Below are positions 49,234-62,552 of a stretch of DNA of 64,000 bases, piece after piece. Position numbers and translations under genes: made by a program. The notes beneath the pieces are model-generated. The model ran no database searches. It was not told where the DNA came from and was given only the letters and a program-made list of their open reading frames with translations. The stretch is taken from the NCBI RefSeq assembly GCF_020921035.1, contig NC_063150.1, forward strand, positions 2,728,001-2,792,000, given 5' to 3'. Every line of letters starts with the position of its first letter. Position 1 is the first letter of the stretch. The DNA is from Rhodamnia argentea (lineage: Eukaryota; Streptophyta; Magnoliopsida; Myrtales; Myrtaceae).

Positions 49234-50922
49234 GCCCATTTTTTTCATTTCAAAATTTTTATTATTTATTTTCTAAATTTAACATATATTTATTCTGCTT
49301 CACACTTTTAAAAGAAATTGTAAAATAACTATAGTTACGAGATTGAAAAAATTTGGGAAGTACAGGGACTATCGGTACCGTTGTCTCGTTCACCAACTCC
49401 TATTGTCAATTCTTTATTTGATTGACTCGTTAACTTCTTTCTTATTGAATTACTATATTTACTTACCAATGATAAAATTTATAAACTTTTATTATCTTTT
49501 ACCAATCTTCCTCACAAACGTTTTTAAATTTGTCAACATCTACATGAATTTACCGACCTTTGTTTGTATGGCTTATCAACTTTTTTCTTGTTAGTTTACT
49601 GACAGACCCAATTAATTTTGGGCACACAACAATAGACTTATGCTAATATATATTTTGATACTTGCCTTTGAAACGCTTCTATTCTGATTAAAAGCGCACT
49701 TTGTACTTAGTTTTGCAATTTATATGTTGGTGTGGTCTTTAAATTAACAAAAGTGATGAGGTATTGTACTACTGGAACAAAATAATGTAACTAGTGAAGA
49801 AAACCAGAGAGATGAGAGCTCAAAAATAGGATAACTATATTAGATTGGGAAAATTTTTCATTCTTTAGATACGATATTATTGAGCAAACTTAATCGAATC
49901 AAATTAAGTTTAATGACTTACGTGGACAGTAGTTAATGTTACTATTATCAATATGTGTAAGAGATGAATGATCTATTTGGTTTGTGAATTTGCAATGTAC
50001 AATATGATTTGTGAACTTTGAATTGATCCAATTGCGTTTATGAACTTTTGTAAAACGTGCAATATCGTTCTTCGTCAAGTCTCGAGCTATTTTAATATGT
50101 TCAATTTCATCTTTGGGTTACTTACTTTTAAGAAAGTTTGGTTAAACAGACATTAATCTAACTTACCTAATATCGGATGGATAAAATTACATACATGAAT
50201 TTCATATTAACATTTACTTGAAATTGGCCAATATAGTTCCTGTTGCTTTTCTGTGTGTAATCTTATACAACTAACATCTAATGGAGAAAATTACATTACA
50301 CGAATTTCGTTTTAATATTTACTTGAATTCAGGCATCATAGTATATGTTCCCTTCCTGTGTATATTATTCACGAGTTAATCGAAAGTTTAGGCACACACT
50401 GCATTTTGGAGTTTGGAAGAAAGCTAAGAGGTTATTATTGAACTAACCAAAAATTCAAAAATGACATCGCCGTTAGACAAAATTCAAGAGCCGAAAGTGT
50501 CTTCATTCCGAACCAGACATATAACATTATAAAAGTGACATGTTTCACGATATTATTTGAGCAAAACATTAAGTCGTTCCATTAGAGCAATCACAACCAT
50601 CAACTTTGGCGAAATATAATGTGGAGAGACACAAAAGAATTTCTAAACGAATGGTTTCCATCAATACCTGGGTCGAGGCCCATCAGCATGGCCAGCCCAC
50701 TTCCTAACACAAAATATTAAGAACATGTCAAGGGACATTTCTTGTAGCTTTCGTATATGTTTCTATTAGGAATTGAGATCATGGAAAATGGAAGTCAATT
50801 GTCATTATTTTTTAGCGTAGTACTTTAATGACAGGTGAGAGTTGTCTTCGTCAACTTGTGAAAAACTTTGACCTCATTGATATTTTGGAAAAATAAGGGA
50901 ACAAAACAGGCATGTTGATAAT
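49234..50922. other. Intergenic DNA, AT-rich
   Basis: No gene. About 49975-50120 carries words of foldback family A (GCAATGTACAATATGATTTG) in a partial copy. The rest is AT-rich. Confidence 0.45.
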
Positions 50923-52000
50923 TGTTGAGAAAACATCCTTCTAATATTTTGATTCTAACAAAACCATCATGTATATTATACAATCTGGTAAATACATTAA
51001 GTGTTTTTATCTCAGGTGTTACACATAAATGGAGAAGTTTATATTGATTTTAATTGGTGTTCGGACTCAAGATGAACTCATCGCATATTTGTTTATGAAG
51101 AAGTTGAATTTTTTTGTCCATATTAAGTGTTGCGTCACTTATGTAGATTCAATCACACCTTTGATGGATATGTATATGTGAGCATCAACGAGGACTTTGT
51201 CGAGCTCATATTCAGTGTTCTAATGCATTCGGACTCTAGAGACTGTTTCTAAAGACAATTTAGAACCTACGGTATATCGATTCCAAATTCTAAAAACCCA
51301 CGTTTGACGTCTACCAATATGGCTAATGATTTCCTTTATGAAATTTCGTAATCTTTCATTGATAAGATTATTCTACAACAGATTAATAGAATGTTCTTGA
51401 ATGTAAATTACCTTCCAAGAGACAAGACAACTTCCAAATTTGAAGAACTCCATCTATGGAAACCAAAGATTGAGTTGTATGGGCGAGTGAATTTGAGGGG
51501 TTCAAATTCAACACCAATGGTCATCAAATCTTCTTAAGATACAGTTTCACTCAATCAAGATTGTTGGTGGAAGACCTATCTAATGGCTAGTTTGGGGGTG
51601 AAGAAATATAAAAGGAGATCCCTGGTGCCGCTCCTAGTCTGCGATCAGAATAATCAATTCTAAAGTGTTAGTGCTTCACATTTTATATTTGTAAGAGTGT
51701 GAGAGTGCAATCACTTGTAGCCTTTCATTGATTCATCTAGTGGAATCCAGCCAACAAGCTATTAGTATAGGAGAGTGGATGTATGCTTGATCTAAGCCGA
51801 ACCACTATAATTCTCGTATGCAATTTTCTCTATCTTTAAACTCTTTCTACTGTGTTTGATAGAGTATTGCATATTGACACTCAAAATCACATATCGCATA
51901 ATATTAAGATTTTGAATTGATACTTAATTTGACCTAATTCTTTTAATTTCACAATTTAAAGTCAAATTTGTTCGGAATCACATATTCACCTCCATTTACA
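50923..52000 (+). mobile_element. Copia-like LTR (solo or remnant)
   Basis: Begins TGTTGAGAAAACATCC. Toward the end it has the layout of large Copia LTRs: GGAGATCCCTGGTG near 51620, then GTGGAATCCAGCC, GTGGATGTATGCTTGATC, CCGAACCACTATAATTCTCG and a TTTCTCTATC tract, followed by a phrase like TATTCACCTCC. No gag or pol coding sequence and no partner LTR is seen nearby, so a solo LTR is likely. The right border is approximate. Confidence 0.5.
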
Positions 52001-55000
52001 TGATATTTATAGATGCAGTGATACACTATGCTATGATTAATTGACAATATGATTAATGCTTAAGCAACCGCCACAATAAGCAGAGAGCCAAAGACTCCAT
52101 GTATTTAAACATTTCCAAAAGAAAAAACAAGATAAATGTGTGAGTATATTTTTTTTATTATATTATTTTATTTTCTCATGTCTTTCATAAAAAGAATTTA
52201 CTCCAGCACGCACAATACAAAATTTTTAAGCCGGAAAGAATTTGTAGAAATAATAGCATGTTGTAATACTATTTATTGGCTTAAAGGCACTATTAAAATA
52301 ATTTATGTCATCCATGATTTTGTTATTTCTTTCTCTACAAAGATCCTCCCTCTCTTAGGATTAGGTGTATAACCACAATGAAGTAAAGCATAAGGCGAGA
52401 AAGTTTATCATAATTCGTCCTTAAACTGAGGTTACATACATCAAAGGATTCCACTATAATTAGCACATCGTATCTCTCATCATATTCCTCAATTATAAGA
52501 GAATGAAATATTATATAGAAACAACTATTTATGGGTTCAATAACAAATTACTAATGAAAAAATATGGATTCAAACTATAAAAGTTCTCTGATTGCTCAGA
52601 GCTCTACTCCCGCAACACTCGCCAGGATGGCTTCCCTGGATCTTCGTCCACTCACGGAAGAGCAAGACCCCCATATATTTCTGTTCGATGGGAGTAAGAA
52701 ACACACACCGACACTATTGTAAGTATAAAAGGCCAAGTTGACTACAGAGCGGCCAATCCTAGCCAAAACGCCTAGTCTTCAAAAACACGTGGAATTTTCT
52801 CCATCATTAGTTTCCATAATAACGTATCGACTTCAACGAAAGTCATTCAAGCCAAAGCCTAATCTTAATGGATTCCTCCTCCTTTTTTTAATAGAAGGAA
52901 AAAAAAATCCAATGCAACTCAGCCGTCAGCATCGAATCTCCTGCCAAACTAAGTAGTCAAATGTTAATAATCCCATAGAAAAAGAAATCAAATATTATAT
53001 TGACGAATTACAAGTTACGGAATCGCGATTGTGGATGGGACTGTGATGTTGAAGATGACACAGTGATCAACATATCAAAGGATGAACACTTTGATGTTAC
53101 ACCATTTGGTTGGATAAAGTTCCATGTACCAAACTCCCGCCGAAACGTAGGATTTTTTAATTGACGCAATCGAGTCATGTTCTTTTTAAAAGGTGTGCTA
53201 TCAAATTCTCGTTTGTCCCATATTGTACATTTGGCAATTTAAAATTGCCTGTGTGGATCGCATGCCGAGAGAATGCTATTGCAAAAAACAAGCATTGAAT
53301 AACAAAATAAATGGAACAAAAAAACAAATCGAATATCGGATTTACATGATTTTTTTTGTGGGAACTACTCCACGAGAAGAGCAGCATGTAAATTTATTAT
53401 AAATCAAATGAGATAATAAAGATTACAACCTCATTATCAAGTCAATCCAACACTCTAAATATATTCCAGCCTACAAGCACTCACAATTCATCACGAAACA
53501 ATCTCCCACTCTCACAATTAGTTGATGTGTAGGAGGGCATAAACCCAAGTTGTTGTTGATGTGTGCCGTGAGTGTTCAAAGTGGACATCTAGACATCCAA
53601 TTGGTGCTTGCAACTTGGTGGTGTTCATGAATCACATCCAAGAGACGTGGCTAATATTTGTGAATCCTTTTGTGAGATTGAGATGTCACTTCACAAAGAA
53701 TTGTGAGAACTAATTAATACATGTGTTACTGAGTGTAATCGAAGGTTGAAAAATATTGAGAAAGTTTAAATGATTCAAGTGTGACTATAATCTTCGCCGC
53801 ATTGCTTGATTCGATCTTGTTCTCCTTGTGGAACCACCGACAGAACTTTGAAAATCTCATATGTGATTTATTTAATTTATTTTATTATTTAGTCGCTTAT
53901 TTTTTGCAACATCTTCATCTAAAATCAATAAGAGAAATTTTGACAAAAGGAGAAGGACTAGTCAAAACACTATAATAAATGACTATCATGTCTATAAATC
54001 TAAAAGGGAATATTTTCTTAACTGTCTTGTTAGATATTGTACATATTTTGCATAAAGTATCACTTGATTTGGAGATCGTGTGGTAAAAAATAACCGATAG
54101 TACTGTCAAATTATTAGACTAGCAGCTCTCAATCTAAAATACAACACACAAGCCCCGCCATTTTCCAAGTGGGTTGTCATAGATGCTCATAAAGTGATGT
54201 TGAACACCACGGAGGAAGAGCGGACGCTACAACCTAGAAACTAAGCATTGGTTCGGTCTCGCATGAACTTCGCAAGAGCTATAGCAACAAAATACAGATA
54301 GCATGAGAGAAAATATTTTTCAAGTCAATATCTCTGAAAGAGACGAGCTAGAGCGTAAAGCTCTTATTATACCTATGCATGTTTAGGAAAAGTTAGCTTA
54401 TTTTGGACTGAGTCAAAACGCTGTACATTGATCATGACCACCGCTGAGTCTCGCCTTAACTTCATCCGAACACCCTAGAGAGATAGGATAAATTCAGTGT
54501 AGGTCTAGTCCTCAGCATATCAAATTCAAAATGGGAGCTTCCCCGTTTAATATTATCACTTTGGCTGTGGCACGTGACTTACAAAAAGTCAGAATGAACA
54601 GTACAAAGGGTGAGAGAGAGGAGGTTAAATCATAGAACCTAACCTTAGTCGACATCTACATTAGATGTCTATATAGTGTCATACTGGAAGCCAGAGAGGA
54701 GAACCCTACGTCCGGACCCGAGTCCCCGTACCCAGTGTCGTCGCAGTCGTCCATGACGAGGGGTAGAAGAGGAGGTTCAAACACGGAAGCTGCACATAAG
54801 TGAAGCCATCTTTGCCGTCGATCCACAGCTTTTTTTACCATCGTACAGTTCAGTTCATGATGAGCTCGTTCGTTTGTTTGCACGTGTGGAGATGACGAAC
54901 AGGCGCGTACGTGAACAGTATCTATGACCAAACAGGTACCCACGTATTTACTCGTTCGTGAGACCGATTGTCGGCCACAGCGCAGGGCAATATCCCAGAT

Positions 55001-55900
55001 GGGTCTCTGTCGTTTCAGGTCGCAGATGGGGGGTCACATGGAAGATACAGTGTCTCTCCCCCACCCATTTTGGTTAAGTCCAAGAGGGGCGTTTCTGATG
55101 GATCCTGTATTTTATTTTTCCCAAAGCCAACAAGAAAGTCTGATAATTTTGACTTCTAGTTAGCTTTAAGTGTTATATATATATATATGTGGTGGGGATT
55201 GAGAGTCTGTCTTGTCTTGACAAAAATGGGATTTTTTTTTGTATATTTTTAAGTGATTTTAAACTGTTAATATGATACTATGTGCAGTTAAGTTTTGAAC
55301 ATACATAAATTACATAAAGGCTTTTCCACCAAATGTTTTTAGAAGCTAAAGGAAGGGCGAAGCAACATTTCTGTTTTGGAAATCAACTTCTAGTTTTAAA
55401 TTGATTTTTCTACTTCTGAAAAGGAGTATTTTTTTTTTTTTACTTTTTCAAATAGCTCCAAAACTAATTCTGAAGCAATTTTTTTTTGCTACAAAAGTAA
55501 AAGAATAAAGTTGCGTAACGAACCAGTGCGTTGTTGAATGGATTTCTACTTTAGAAGTGTTATCGTACGTGACCACAAGTAAATTATTTAAGAAGTATTC
55601 TTACGTTGTTAGCCTGGCGCTTTAGAAACTCTGATCTCTTCATGATTTCGACTTCCTAAATCACCACAAACAAACTAAAGACGGAGAGTGTTCAAATAAG
55701 AGTTCTCTCTCCCTTTTGTAAACACAACAGGTTAATTTCAACGAGAATGTGCAGCATCAAAATAACCTCTTTATTTTTTCTCAAAATAAATTTGTCAAGT
55801 TAAAATATTAAAATACAGACTAACTATTGATGCATACAGAACAAATCACCGACTACCCACGAAACACATATGGCGCGCGTTAATTCTAGCCACTTAATGA
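52001..55900. other. Intergenic DNA with unassigned repeat material
   Basis: No credible gene. About 52560-52780 is GC-richer, and 53420-54130 may be another retroelement remnant whose 54030-54130 part resembles 47210-47340. A minus-strand open stretch of 95 codons at 54656-54943 is in GC-richer sequence but matches no family. A short TA repeat occurs at about 55176-55190. Confidence 0.4.
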
Positions 55901-58795
55901 AGGAAACCATTAGATATAACATTAGGCATTTCGTGCCACAGAACATTACAAAATCTAGTATGGCTTCTTAGTCCATAGTTTATGGATGCTATACATATTT
56001 TCACCAAAGTCCTCTATAACTAGTCACTTTTGGCGTGGCCATAGCCTTAGTTAGGATAATCCTTCTCAGAAACAGCTTATATAGTTTCAAGGGTCCTTTT
56101 CCATTTTCACAACCCTATCACTTTCTCACTCTTTATTTTTTTCCTTCCTAATGTTAGTCGAGCACATCCCTCGTTTAATTGCCCAACAAAGTCAACACAC
56201 TTAGAGCAAATCCCGGTCCACCATGCGTTTTGTGAAGAACACCATTACCTCTAGGCTCTAGGCATGACGTGCTATAGTTGTGTCAGCAAAATCAACATCT
56301 TTGTCATCTCTTGTGCGGACAGAAATATGCGAATCTGTGCTCAATTATATAGACTTAAGCTAACTGTAAATAAGTAGGTTAGGTCATAATTGACTCCGCA
56401 TTAGGCATATAGCTTCCTATTCCATAGCTTCTCTCGACATCCATAACTCTACCCAATATTAAATTAGGCGACCAACCAAGATTATTGATTTGCTGACTAC
56501 TTGCTCGGATGCGCATGAATCCTGTTCATGCTAAATGGGGATTTCTTCTTATGGAAAAGAAGAAGGGAAAAGAAGAAGAAATAAAGAGAGCTTAATCATA
56601 AGCACCTCGATTAATAAAACCAATGATGGTGTTTGAAAGATTGGATCGAAAATCTTAAGATGATTTGAGCAACCCGTGGACCAGTCCACTACTATTTTTA
56701 ATACTAAACTTATCCTTCCGTAAAAACTATAGGGGAATATTATGTCGCCACACTCAAAACTCATCTTCAAGAAGCATCACTAGCAACATGTACTGCCTTC
56801 CGTAAATAAGAAAGTGAAGATTAAAACTAAGAAGTGTATAGAGCTGTAGACAAGCAGAATTCGATTTTAAAAGTATCACCATAAGATGATATTGCCAATG
56901 AAATGTTATTTTATTCGTATGAAAATGATCAAAAGACCATCCTATTGAAGAGAAAACAACGGTCCAAGATCTATCCTAGCAACAGTTTCTTCGAATCCAA
57001 GAACAACTCAGATGGCTTTCAGTGCTCAAGTTGATCTTCCGTCGAGGAAGATCTGACAATGATGCTTCACTATCTTTGGGGGGCCCCATCAAAATACCGA
57101 ATATGAATTGCCTAACGATAACCTAATTCGATAAAATAATCACCCCCTCTATGCTATTGCTAAAGATCCAACATTATTGATGGGTACTGTAAACCCCACT
57201 AAACATCTAGTCCAAATTTCATTATCAGATTTCCAATAAGTAATCGATAAAGAGGTGGATGGTGCATTCAAGCTCTCTATGTTACTATATGCTTTCTTCT
57301 CCCTTTTCCATGGGGGTAGATCTAGCTTTCTTGCTTATAATGAACCTACATAATAATTAGCTATGATTAGGGAAAAATCCCTTTCCTTTTAAAGATCGTA
57401 CATGGTTAGTGAATCTATCTGATTGATGAAATCAAATTGCAAAGAACCTCTACATGCGGAGTGTATAGATTTTGCAACAGCTAATCTTTGGAGGTGATTC
57501 TGACCTAGAAAAAGAAAAAGAAATAACAAGGATTAAGCCGGAAACAAACAAGCTTTCATCAACATGAATAGGAAAAGGAAAACTCCCAAGCACCCACTAT
57601 TTTTTTTTGTCATCCTTATAGCCATATGTGCAGATCGCCTGTTATGAAGAACTCGTGAATTTATGTGACTTTTGATTTTATAGCTGGCCCAAACCCTCCT
57701 CTTTTTGCATGTTCATTGGTTCAAATTCAGTTCATTCACCAGATGGGAGCTACGAAAAATAAAGTGAGAATCCGTGAAAAAGTGCTTGTCGCGTTAAAGT
57801 CGCAAAAATCAAGTTGACAATGGATGTTGAAGTGGAAGGGACTGTTTCTTCACTGTTTATGGACTAGAGTTAATGTGAATGGACCTCCACTTATTTAATG
57901 TTATCTACTCTTTTGGGAACATCAAGGCTTGATATGACACAATGGAGCAATTGGAGACAGATTTGCATGATAAATAGGGCACAGAATAAGACACATTCTA
58001 CTTTTACTGAGCTGTGAAGATGAAGCAACAACCACTGACACAATATATATATGCTAATTAAGTGGGGGCTCTATTGGCTCATTTGAGATTAATGGGCTAA
58101 TGACAATTTGGACCCCAAAGAACTTGGATTCATTACTTCCTTACAGATTGCTATAGATTTCCAGATCAATCTAACTGGTCTTTTGTAAATTATCTAGGGC
58201 AAGAAAAATCACCAAACACATGTAAAAAAAGCGCCAACATGCACACTGCAGATGTCACCATTTAAAGATGAACTAGTACATTTCAAGAGACACATGACAT
58301 GAGATTTGAGTTGATGTACTTGCCAAGCTTTTCATTCCCTGAAGTAGAACGGTATGCCGAGACAACTTATGGATTGAACAAAAGAAGGAATTGTCAACAG
58401 AAATTGACGTGGAATAACATCAACTGAGAATTTTATTTCTTGCTATAAATGGCTTAAATGCCAAGTGCATTGACAGATTAGAGTTCTAGTTTCAGATTTT
58501 TCCGATCAAGCACATGACTTTACTTAATCGACTGATTCCCTCCCAGCCAAGCATGAGATTTTACCAAATCTGAAACAATTCCGTGCAGCTAACCAAAAAA
58601 AAAAAAAAAAACCACGAAATTCTACCACACGATGAAACTTCTCTAGCAGAAAATATTCACATTCTCATATGGAAGGTGTGCATTCGTTTTGGCTTCTTTC
58701 ATCTTCAAGGTGTTACTCACCATGCCTAATTACTTCGGCGGTCTCAATCCTTGTGAACCGGTTTCAAGCAAGAATTTCACGACCCGTGATATACC
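55901..58795. other. Intergenic DNA, 3' side of the LSH4-like gene
   Basis: No gene. AT-rich throughout, with several thousand bases lacking long frames. The final 200 bases should include the LSH4-like 3' UTR. Confidence 0.5.
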
Positions 58796-59398
58796 TCACC
58801 GATCTTCGCTCGATGGTGGCAAGGCGGGGGCCTGCGGTGGCGGCCTCTTCCTCTTTTTCTTCTCATAGCTCACGCCTCTCGCTTTGGATTGCAAATCGCG
58901 AACTTCACGCAGATAAAGCCTCACGGCCCTAGCGGCGAAAGGGTTGGCCTCGGGGTTTCCGCCGTTCTCTTCGAAGGCAGCGCGGAGGCGGCCGACAAGT
59001 GCGTCGAGGCTGCCCCAGGCTTGCCGGAGAGGGCACGGGCAAGGGGCGGGCGGGTTCGGGTAGCCGAAGAAGGGGCAGACCTGGGTGTGAACCTTGGTCT
59101 TCCCAAACTGGTCGAGGTACCGCAGGAACTCGAGCACGTGTGCCCCGCTGCACCGGGAGAGGGAGAGAGGCGGCCGGTGGTTGCGGAGATACTGCCCGAA
59201 GGTGTTCCAGTCTCGCCGCTTCTGGTTCTCATACCGGCTGAGAGCAGCGGGCGAGGGCGAGGAGGAGGAGGGGGAGGAGCTAGCGGCCGCAGCAGTGGAG
59301 CTGTAATTCGTTGCAGCGGCACTGGCAGAGGCGGCATCGTTGAGGGTTCCGGTGTCGTTGCTCATAGAATCCAAGTCTTGAAATGAATCTGGATCCAT
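58796..59398 (-). CDS. LSH4: ALOG-domain protein, LIGHT-DEPENDENT SHORT HYPOCOTYLS 4 type
   Basis: A plant-specific nuclear regulator of the ALOG family. LSH3/LSH4 act at organ boundaries of the shoot apex and affect inflorescence and lateral organ development. It is an intronless frame of 200 residues. A Ser/Ala-rich N-terminus (1-52) precedes the ALOG domain (about 53-178): [40 protein letters not shown], a zinc-ribbon-like insert with H104, C108, C120 and C122, then [20 protein letters not shown] and [25 protein letters not shown] nuclear localisation signal follows at about 180-185 and the proline-rich tail matches LSH4 better than LSH3. The neighbouring RCC1-FYVE gene supports the LSH4 assignment. 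GC content is far above the flanks. Confidence 0.93.
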   Translation of the reverse strand: MDPDSFQDLDSMSNDTGTLNDAASASAAATNYSSTAAAASSSPSSSSPSPAALSRYENQKRRDWNTFGQYLRNHRPPLSLSRCSGAHVLEFLRYLDQFGKTKVHTQVCPFFGYPNPPAPCPCPLRQAWGSLDALVGRLRAAFEENGGNPEANPFAARAVRLYLREVRDLQSKARGVSYEKKKRKRPPPQAPALPPSSEDR

Positions 59399-60060
59399 GA
59401 ATCTGATCTATTCGCTCTTCTCGATGATTCTTACTTTGCTTTGTAGCTTTTAAGGCTTTATCTGGCGCTGAGCTTCAAGAGTTCTGCTGTTCTCTTCAGA
59501 TGAGCTAAGCAACAAGACTAAATCCTCAAGTGAGAGACGGATCAACGATAAGACTGGGCTCAAGCACTTCAAGACATGGTTGAAGATGCTTTCATTAGTA
59601 CTGAAGTTCCTTCCTCAAGACTCAAGAAAGAGAAACAAAAACCTTCTTCAAGATCGATTCAGACTCATCTAACCCATGAGACAGAGAGAGAGCAAGCTCC
59701 TCCTTTTTCTTTCTTTCAAGGTTTCTGTCAATCTTTTTCTCTGGTAAATCCTAGAAAGCTGGAGAGATTGGCTTGATGCTAGAAGCTTTTTGCCAAGCCT
59801 TCTTCCTGGGAGAAGTTCAAACAGAAGCAAAGATGAGGAGAGGGAAAGCGAAGATCGGCAGGGGAAGGAAGTGGAGCTTCTTTAGGGCTCTTGTGGAAGT
59901 AGACTGTATATAGGTCGAGTAAGAGGCTAGAGAGAGTACTTTTTGTCGATACGCATCATGGGGCCATGACATATGATTTGTCCGTCCAATGGTCATTGCC
60001 CGCATGTTACATAGCGCTATGGACAAAACAACTGATTTGTTCCCTTCTACTTTTTCACTT
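59399..60060 (-). promoter_or_regulatory. LSH4-like leader and promoter region
   Basis: Read on the minus strand, a CT-rich leader lies upstream of the start codon, and CCTATATACA at 59905-59914 is a possible TATA box about 510 bases from the ATG, implying a long leader. Conserved regulatory motifs beyond this are not identified. Confidence 0.4.
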
Positions 60061-62552
60061 GTAAGTGTTGCTGCAAAATTGAAAAAAAAAATGACAGATA
60101 AATCCTAAAATTTGGGGGAAAAAAAATCATATGTTGATATTTTAATAACGGTGTATTTTGAGAAATTACTGAAAATGTCATAAATCAAGAAAGTCACAAT
60201 AAATTTATTGCATTTTTGTCAATTCAGTTCTAAACCTTTTGATTATGTCTTTTGAGTCCTAAACATTGTCACAATTTGCCAAATCGAGTCAATAAGGCCA
60301 ATTTTTGGCTGGTAAATAGCTAACGTGGACGCTGGCCGTCCTACGTAGCGACGCTTGTGACCAAAATTTATTGGAAGGACTGAATTGTCACAAATACAAA
60401 ATATTTAGGACTGAACTAACGAAAAAAAAAGTTTATGATTGAATTGGTACAATTAGAATAGGTTTAGGATTTTTTTGGTAAGTTTCCCAAATTGAGTCTT
60501 AAACCTTTTCGGTTTTGCCAATTGAGTCATTCTGATCAATTTTAACCATAAATCGGTGATGTGGACAGTTAACCTTCCTATGTGGCACAACCGACGATGA
60601 AGTGGTTATTTCTTTAAAATTTTAGAAAAAGTTCAAAATTTTTATTGATCTTTTTATTTTTTTCTTTTCTTCTCTTTTCCTCTTTTTTTTTTTTTCAATT
60701 GTGGTTGGCAAGATCACCTCGCCTAGACCATCGCAGGCGCAAGCAAGGGAGCCTTGCCCAAATTTGGGCGAGAGCCTAGCGACCTTGTCCAATGGCTTGT
60801 GACAACCCGACAACCTTCACCGACCACAATTTAAAAAAAAAAAAAAGGGAAAAAAGAAGAAAATAAAAGATAAATAATTAAAAACTCAAAAAAATATTTA
60901 AAAATTGTTAAAAAAACTCTCCACGCCAACACCAATCGTACCACGTAAGACAGTCAAAATCCATGTTAGTGATTTCTCAGCAAAATTATTTGGATAGACT
61001 TAATTCCTAATTTTGTGCATGCATTTTTCGTTGAAGGGAAAGTGTTTTCCATTAACTAAATTATTTTTGGCGAACCAAACGGGGTGAAAGTTTAGAAAAT
61101 TAGTTCCCGAAAAATGCTTTCACTCAAACAAACACACCCTTAATCAAAATTTACAATTTTTCGTTGGCATAGGTTGTCCTCATTACTTTCCAATTTTCTC
61201 AATCAAGCCCTATCGTGTCTATTAAACTAGAAATCATCATTTTCACTTGGATTAAGTTGTCTCGCTTCGAGTGCTTACTCATCCGGTGATCTCTGCAATA
61301 AATCTCTTAAGGACAAATGCAAGTACCGTTTGACAATTGCATTTTCAAAGCCCACTAAAATCCCTTAGCCCAAAGTAGGTCCATAAGAGTATTGGGCTTT
61401 AACATTTCTGGAATGCTAATACTTTTTTTTTTTGGTCAAATTTGAAAATTTCATAAATGCCCTCACCATTTCCTGCCGAGCAATGTCGAGCCAAATCGGG
61501 CGCCATGGACCCTCGGCAAGGTCGCACGACCTCAAGCAATGCCGTTGGTGCCAAATCTAGCCAAATTTGGCTTGCCGATGCCCGGTGAAGGGTTTGGGTT
61601 TAGTTTTCTTGTTAAAAGCAAAGCACAAAGCTCATTTCATGAAACCCCTTTATCTAAAGTGCTTTGAATTTTTTCCAAAGGCTTTCTCCAGAAGTCAAGC
61701 CAAATGCAATCGACTTATATTAACCAAGGATAACGGGGAGAACAGAAGGACCATAAGAAATGTTTTCCTAATAATCTAGGGACACAGACACCAAGAGTCG
61801 GCAATTTGAAGGTGTATAGAATAACCTGCAAAAGTATGGTATATAATTTTTCATGCCAGTAAAAACTATGATATTTTGTGCATGTAAATGAAAAGGGATT
61901 TGATATTAGGATTGATTACTCCCTTTTGCCTGGGTGAAGTGAATGACCTGGTTTGACTCTTTGAGCAAAGCCAATAAATAATGAAATTTCCGGTTGAATA
62001 GCAATGTTGGTGTTCTTGTATTTTCCACTTGTCAAGTGCAGTAGTCTCGTCGAAGGACAAAGAAAGGCATTCTTGTTTTCCACTAATGCTAATTTGAAAG
62101 ATTTTGGAACTGTATGTGTTCAACACTAGTGAACAAGCAGTAGAACAATAAGTTGGGAAAGGACATTATCCCTATTTGATTTGAACCAAAATAAATGAAA
62201 TGAAAAGATGCTAACATAAGAAGTGATATTGCAGGTGGTACCTTCACAAATTACAAATTTTCACACCTACAATTACAACTATCAAAAAAACCACTGGGGA
62301 AAAAAGGCCAAACCCAGACAAAGGGTTCAACAACTAAATGTTGAAGAAGCTGCAAAACATGCTATTTCTGAGAGTGTCTATCTTTTAATTCTCTCAACCC
62401 ATGTTCATGATTCAGGGCCAAACTACTTCAGGGATGCACTGTGCTTGTTGCCTAACACAAATTCGGATTCTCTTTTTACCTCTACAAGCTAATCCTGAGT
62501 TAATTATCTGCATCCTACAGTCCAAGGAAAAGGAAAAAGGAACATAAATGAA
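60061..62552. other. Intergenic DNA with nested foldback elements
   Basis: About 60170-60480 is the second foldback family. About 60480-61020 has long AT-rich inverted arms (CAATTGTGGTTGG versus GACCACAATT) around a GC-rich loop at 60710-60825. Another GC-rich core lies at 61470-61590. From about 62150 onward is probably the 3' UTR of the RCC1-type gene. No gene. Confidence 0.5.

Noticed and set aside
54656-54943. 95-codon minus-strand frame in GC-richer sequence
   Set aside because: The acidic end (MDDCDDTGYGDSGPDVGF) looks natural, but I find no family, and neighbouring sequence is intergenic.
58889-59386. 165-codon plus-strand open frame, and other frames around it
   Set aside because: Antisense or frame shadows of the GC-rich LSH4-like exon.
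61419-61440. T-run plus GGTCAAA resembling the micro-insertions
   Set aside because: No flanking direct repeat could be found, so it is not counted as a member.
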